Positions 62,641 through 64,000 of a stretch of 64,000 bases of DNA are shown piece after piece. Source of the stretch: Shewanella electrodiphila (GTDB lineage: Bacteria; Pseudomonadota; Gammaproteobacteria; Enterobacterales; Shewanellaceae); assembly GCF_023283985.1 (NCBI RefSeq), contig NZ_JAKIKU010000015.1, positions 40,475-104,474 of the forward strand, read 5' to 3'. Both the position numbers and the translations under genes were made by a program. The notes below the pieces were generated by a model, which saw only the letters and a list, made by a program, of their open reading frames with translations, made no database searches and had not been told where the DNA came from. Position 1 is the stretch's first letter, and each line of letters opens with the position of its first letter.

Positions 62641-62973
62641 ATATCTATATCGATCTAAACCCTCGTTTGAATCGTATAAATTCTCCTCTAATTCAGCAAA
62701 TTGTTCTCTTCATACTTTATTATTAAATCTGTAACAATTTCGACTAATTACTCAGTAATGTTGATTTAACAAGTAAAAATTAATTTTAATATCTTTTCAT
62801 TACCTTAGCGGTAATTCCACCGAGGTCAAAAAATTGACCACCGGTACATATAACGCTAAAATTGTTATATTGCGGTTAATGTTTCTCGCTGATTTAATAA
62901 CGACAAATATAGCAATGTGATTTTTTATGCAGCAAATGTAAATACATTGCTAAATAGGGTTTTGGAGTTAAAT
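62641..62973 (+). promoter_or_regulatory. Upstream region of the adhesin gene
   Basis: About 330 bases without a gene. It contains an inverted repeat GGTCAA-AAAA-TTGACC (62824-62839), extended by ACCG/CGGT on the outside, which could be an operator or an RNA hairpin. A ribosome-binding site GGAG (62964-62967) lies 6 bases before the adhesin ATG. The promoter itself was not pinned down. Confidence 0.5.
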
Positions 62974-64000
62974 ATGAGTTCTGTTGTAACGAATAAAAAT
63001 GGTGTTTTGAGTTCAGCTAATGGTGATATTTCGCTTACCATCAATGACCAAACAAAAAGTATTCTTCCTGGGGAAGCAATTCCTGCTGGAGCAGAACTCC
63101 ATTTTGCAGATGGCTTGGCATTCGTAGTCACGTTTGATGACGGCACTATTTTAAATGGTGATGACGTCAATACAGAGCAAACCGATACTAGTACAACAGA
63201 TGATTCAGTAGCTCAATTTTCAACGGATATGAGTCCTGAAGAACTCGCTGAGATTGAAGCCCTACAAGCACTTATTCTTTCAGGTGAAGACCCAACCGAA
63301 GAATTACCAGAAACAGCTGCAGGCGAGTCATTAGGAAACCAAGGCGGAAGCGACTTTGCTTCACTAAATCGTGATGCTTCAGAAACATTAGCCAATGCAG
63401 GTTTTAATACAGTAACTGTTGCACAAACTACATTCCCTACAGAACAGACATTAGCTGATGATAGTTTTTCAGTAAACGTCGCCGATGACGGTCAAATCAC
63501 TGTTAATTTGGTGATTGATGAAAATAACCTAGGCGACATTTCGGGGACTTCACAAGATATCCCTGCTGGCAGCACAGTCACGCTAACCCTCACTGATAGC
63601 GCTGGTAACACCATTGTTATCGAAGATGTGGTTGTCAATGCTGATGGCACTTACTCAGTTGATGATGTCGACTTATCTGCTTTAGTGGATGGTGATATTA
63701 CTATTGTCGCCAATGCAACCGACGCTAACGGCAATCCAATAAGCGCCAACGATACTGAAGCATTAGATGCAACGGCTGGGGCGATCACCGTTGATTTGGT
63801 GATTGATGAAAATAACTTAGCCGACATTTCGGGGACTTCACAAGATATCCCAGCTGGCGGCACAGTCACGCTAACCCTTACTGATAGCGCTGGTAACACC
63901 ATTGTTATCGAAGATGTGGTTGTCAATGCTGATGGCACTTACTCAGTTGATGATGTCGACTTATCTGCTTTAGTGGATGGTGATATTACTATTGTCGCCA
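62974..64000 (+). CDS. LapA/BpfA-type giant repeat adhesin, N-terminal part, cut by window edge
   Basis: Starts at ATG 62974 (MSSVVTNKNGVLSSANGDISL) and runs out of the window after about 342 residues. The N-terminal retention module matches the LapA/BpfA style. LPETAAGESLG holds a TAAG motif (residues 114-117), the site cut by the periplasmic protease LapG in relatives. From about residue 180, a tandem repeat of 96 residues begins (VIDENN ... DISGTSQDIPAG ... TVTLTLTDSAGNTIVIEDVVV). Two units are present in part, 288 bases apart and almost identical. Function: biofilm adhesion, released when LapG is active at low c-di-GMP. LapD/LapG genes are not in the window. Confidence 0.9.
   Translation, partial: MSSVVTNKNGVLSSANGDISLTINDQTKSILPGEAIPAGAELHFADGLAFVVTFDDGTILNGDDVNTEQTDTSTTDDSVAQFSTDMSPEELAEIEALQALILSGEDPTEELPETAAGESLGNQGGSDFASLNRDASETLANAGFNTVTVAQTTFPTEQTLADDSFSVNVADDGQITVNLVIDENNLGDISGTSQDIPAGSTVTLTLTDSAGNTIVIEDVVVNADGTYSVDDVDLSALVDGDITIVANATDANGNPISANDTEALDATAGAITVDLVIDENNLADISGTSQDIPAGGTVTLTLTDSAGNTIVIEDVVVNADGTYSVDDVDLSALVDGDITIVA

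Overview
The window looks like a chromosomal segment of a marine gammaproteobacterium, most likely Shewanella or a close relative. The basis is gene order and protein resemblance, not a database search: the block yigB-xerC-DUF484-dapF-lysA-lptM / cyaY / cyaA / hemC-hemD-hemX-hemY is the classic gammaproteobacterial arrangement, and it is followed by the start of a LapA/BpfA-type giant adhesin. The DNA is moderately AT-rich and the island regions are more so.

Left part (1 to about 15.3 kb) is an accessory island that I call element A. It holds a type I restriction-modification locus (hsdM, hsdS and the N-terminal part of hsdR, cut by the window edge) with extra genes between the subunits: a 454-residue unknown, an HNH nuclease, a divergent pair of tiny genes (one SMP-like), a PD-(D/E)XK-like protein and a 216-residue unknown. 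Next come a three-zinc-finger protein, a Gp2/YagK-YfjJ-like protein, an AlpA regulator, two unknowns and a tyrosine integrase (13885-15162).

Element B (about 15.3 to 34.4 kb) starts with four small HTH/AlpA-like genes and a second Gp2-like gene. A decayed gene, a PIN-domain gene and a Fic protein with an upstream array of inverted repeats follow. After an IS6-type transposase remnant comes a complete type I-F CRISPR-Cas system: 52 repeats, a leader with a large palindrome, then cas6f, cas7f, cas5f, cas8f, cas2-3 and cas1, all on the minus strand. The element ends with its own tyrosine integrase (32928-34139). A 38-bp near-identical direct repeat lies just outside each integrase (15285-15322 and 34362-34399), and 12-bp spaced ATGTACCCCC repeats lie at both ends of element B. 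I read this as two related integrative elements stacked at one attachment site, one carrying restriction-modification and the other CRISPR-Cas.

Right part (34.4 to 64 kb) is host-like. It has a large lipoprotein, two PepSY membrane proteins beside a TonB-dependent receptor, a periplasmic Kelch protein, a di-iron hemerythrin-type repair protein behind an NsrR-like box, and a CzcCBA-type heavy-metal efflux operon with a Cys/His-rich small protein. The housekeeping block follows, with a CRP-like site between cyaA and hemC, and the window ends inside the repeat region of the adhesin. No rRNA or tRNA gene was recognised.
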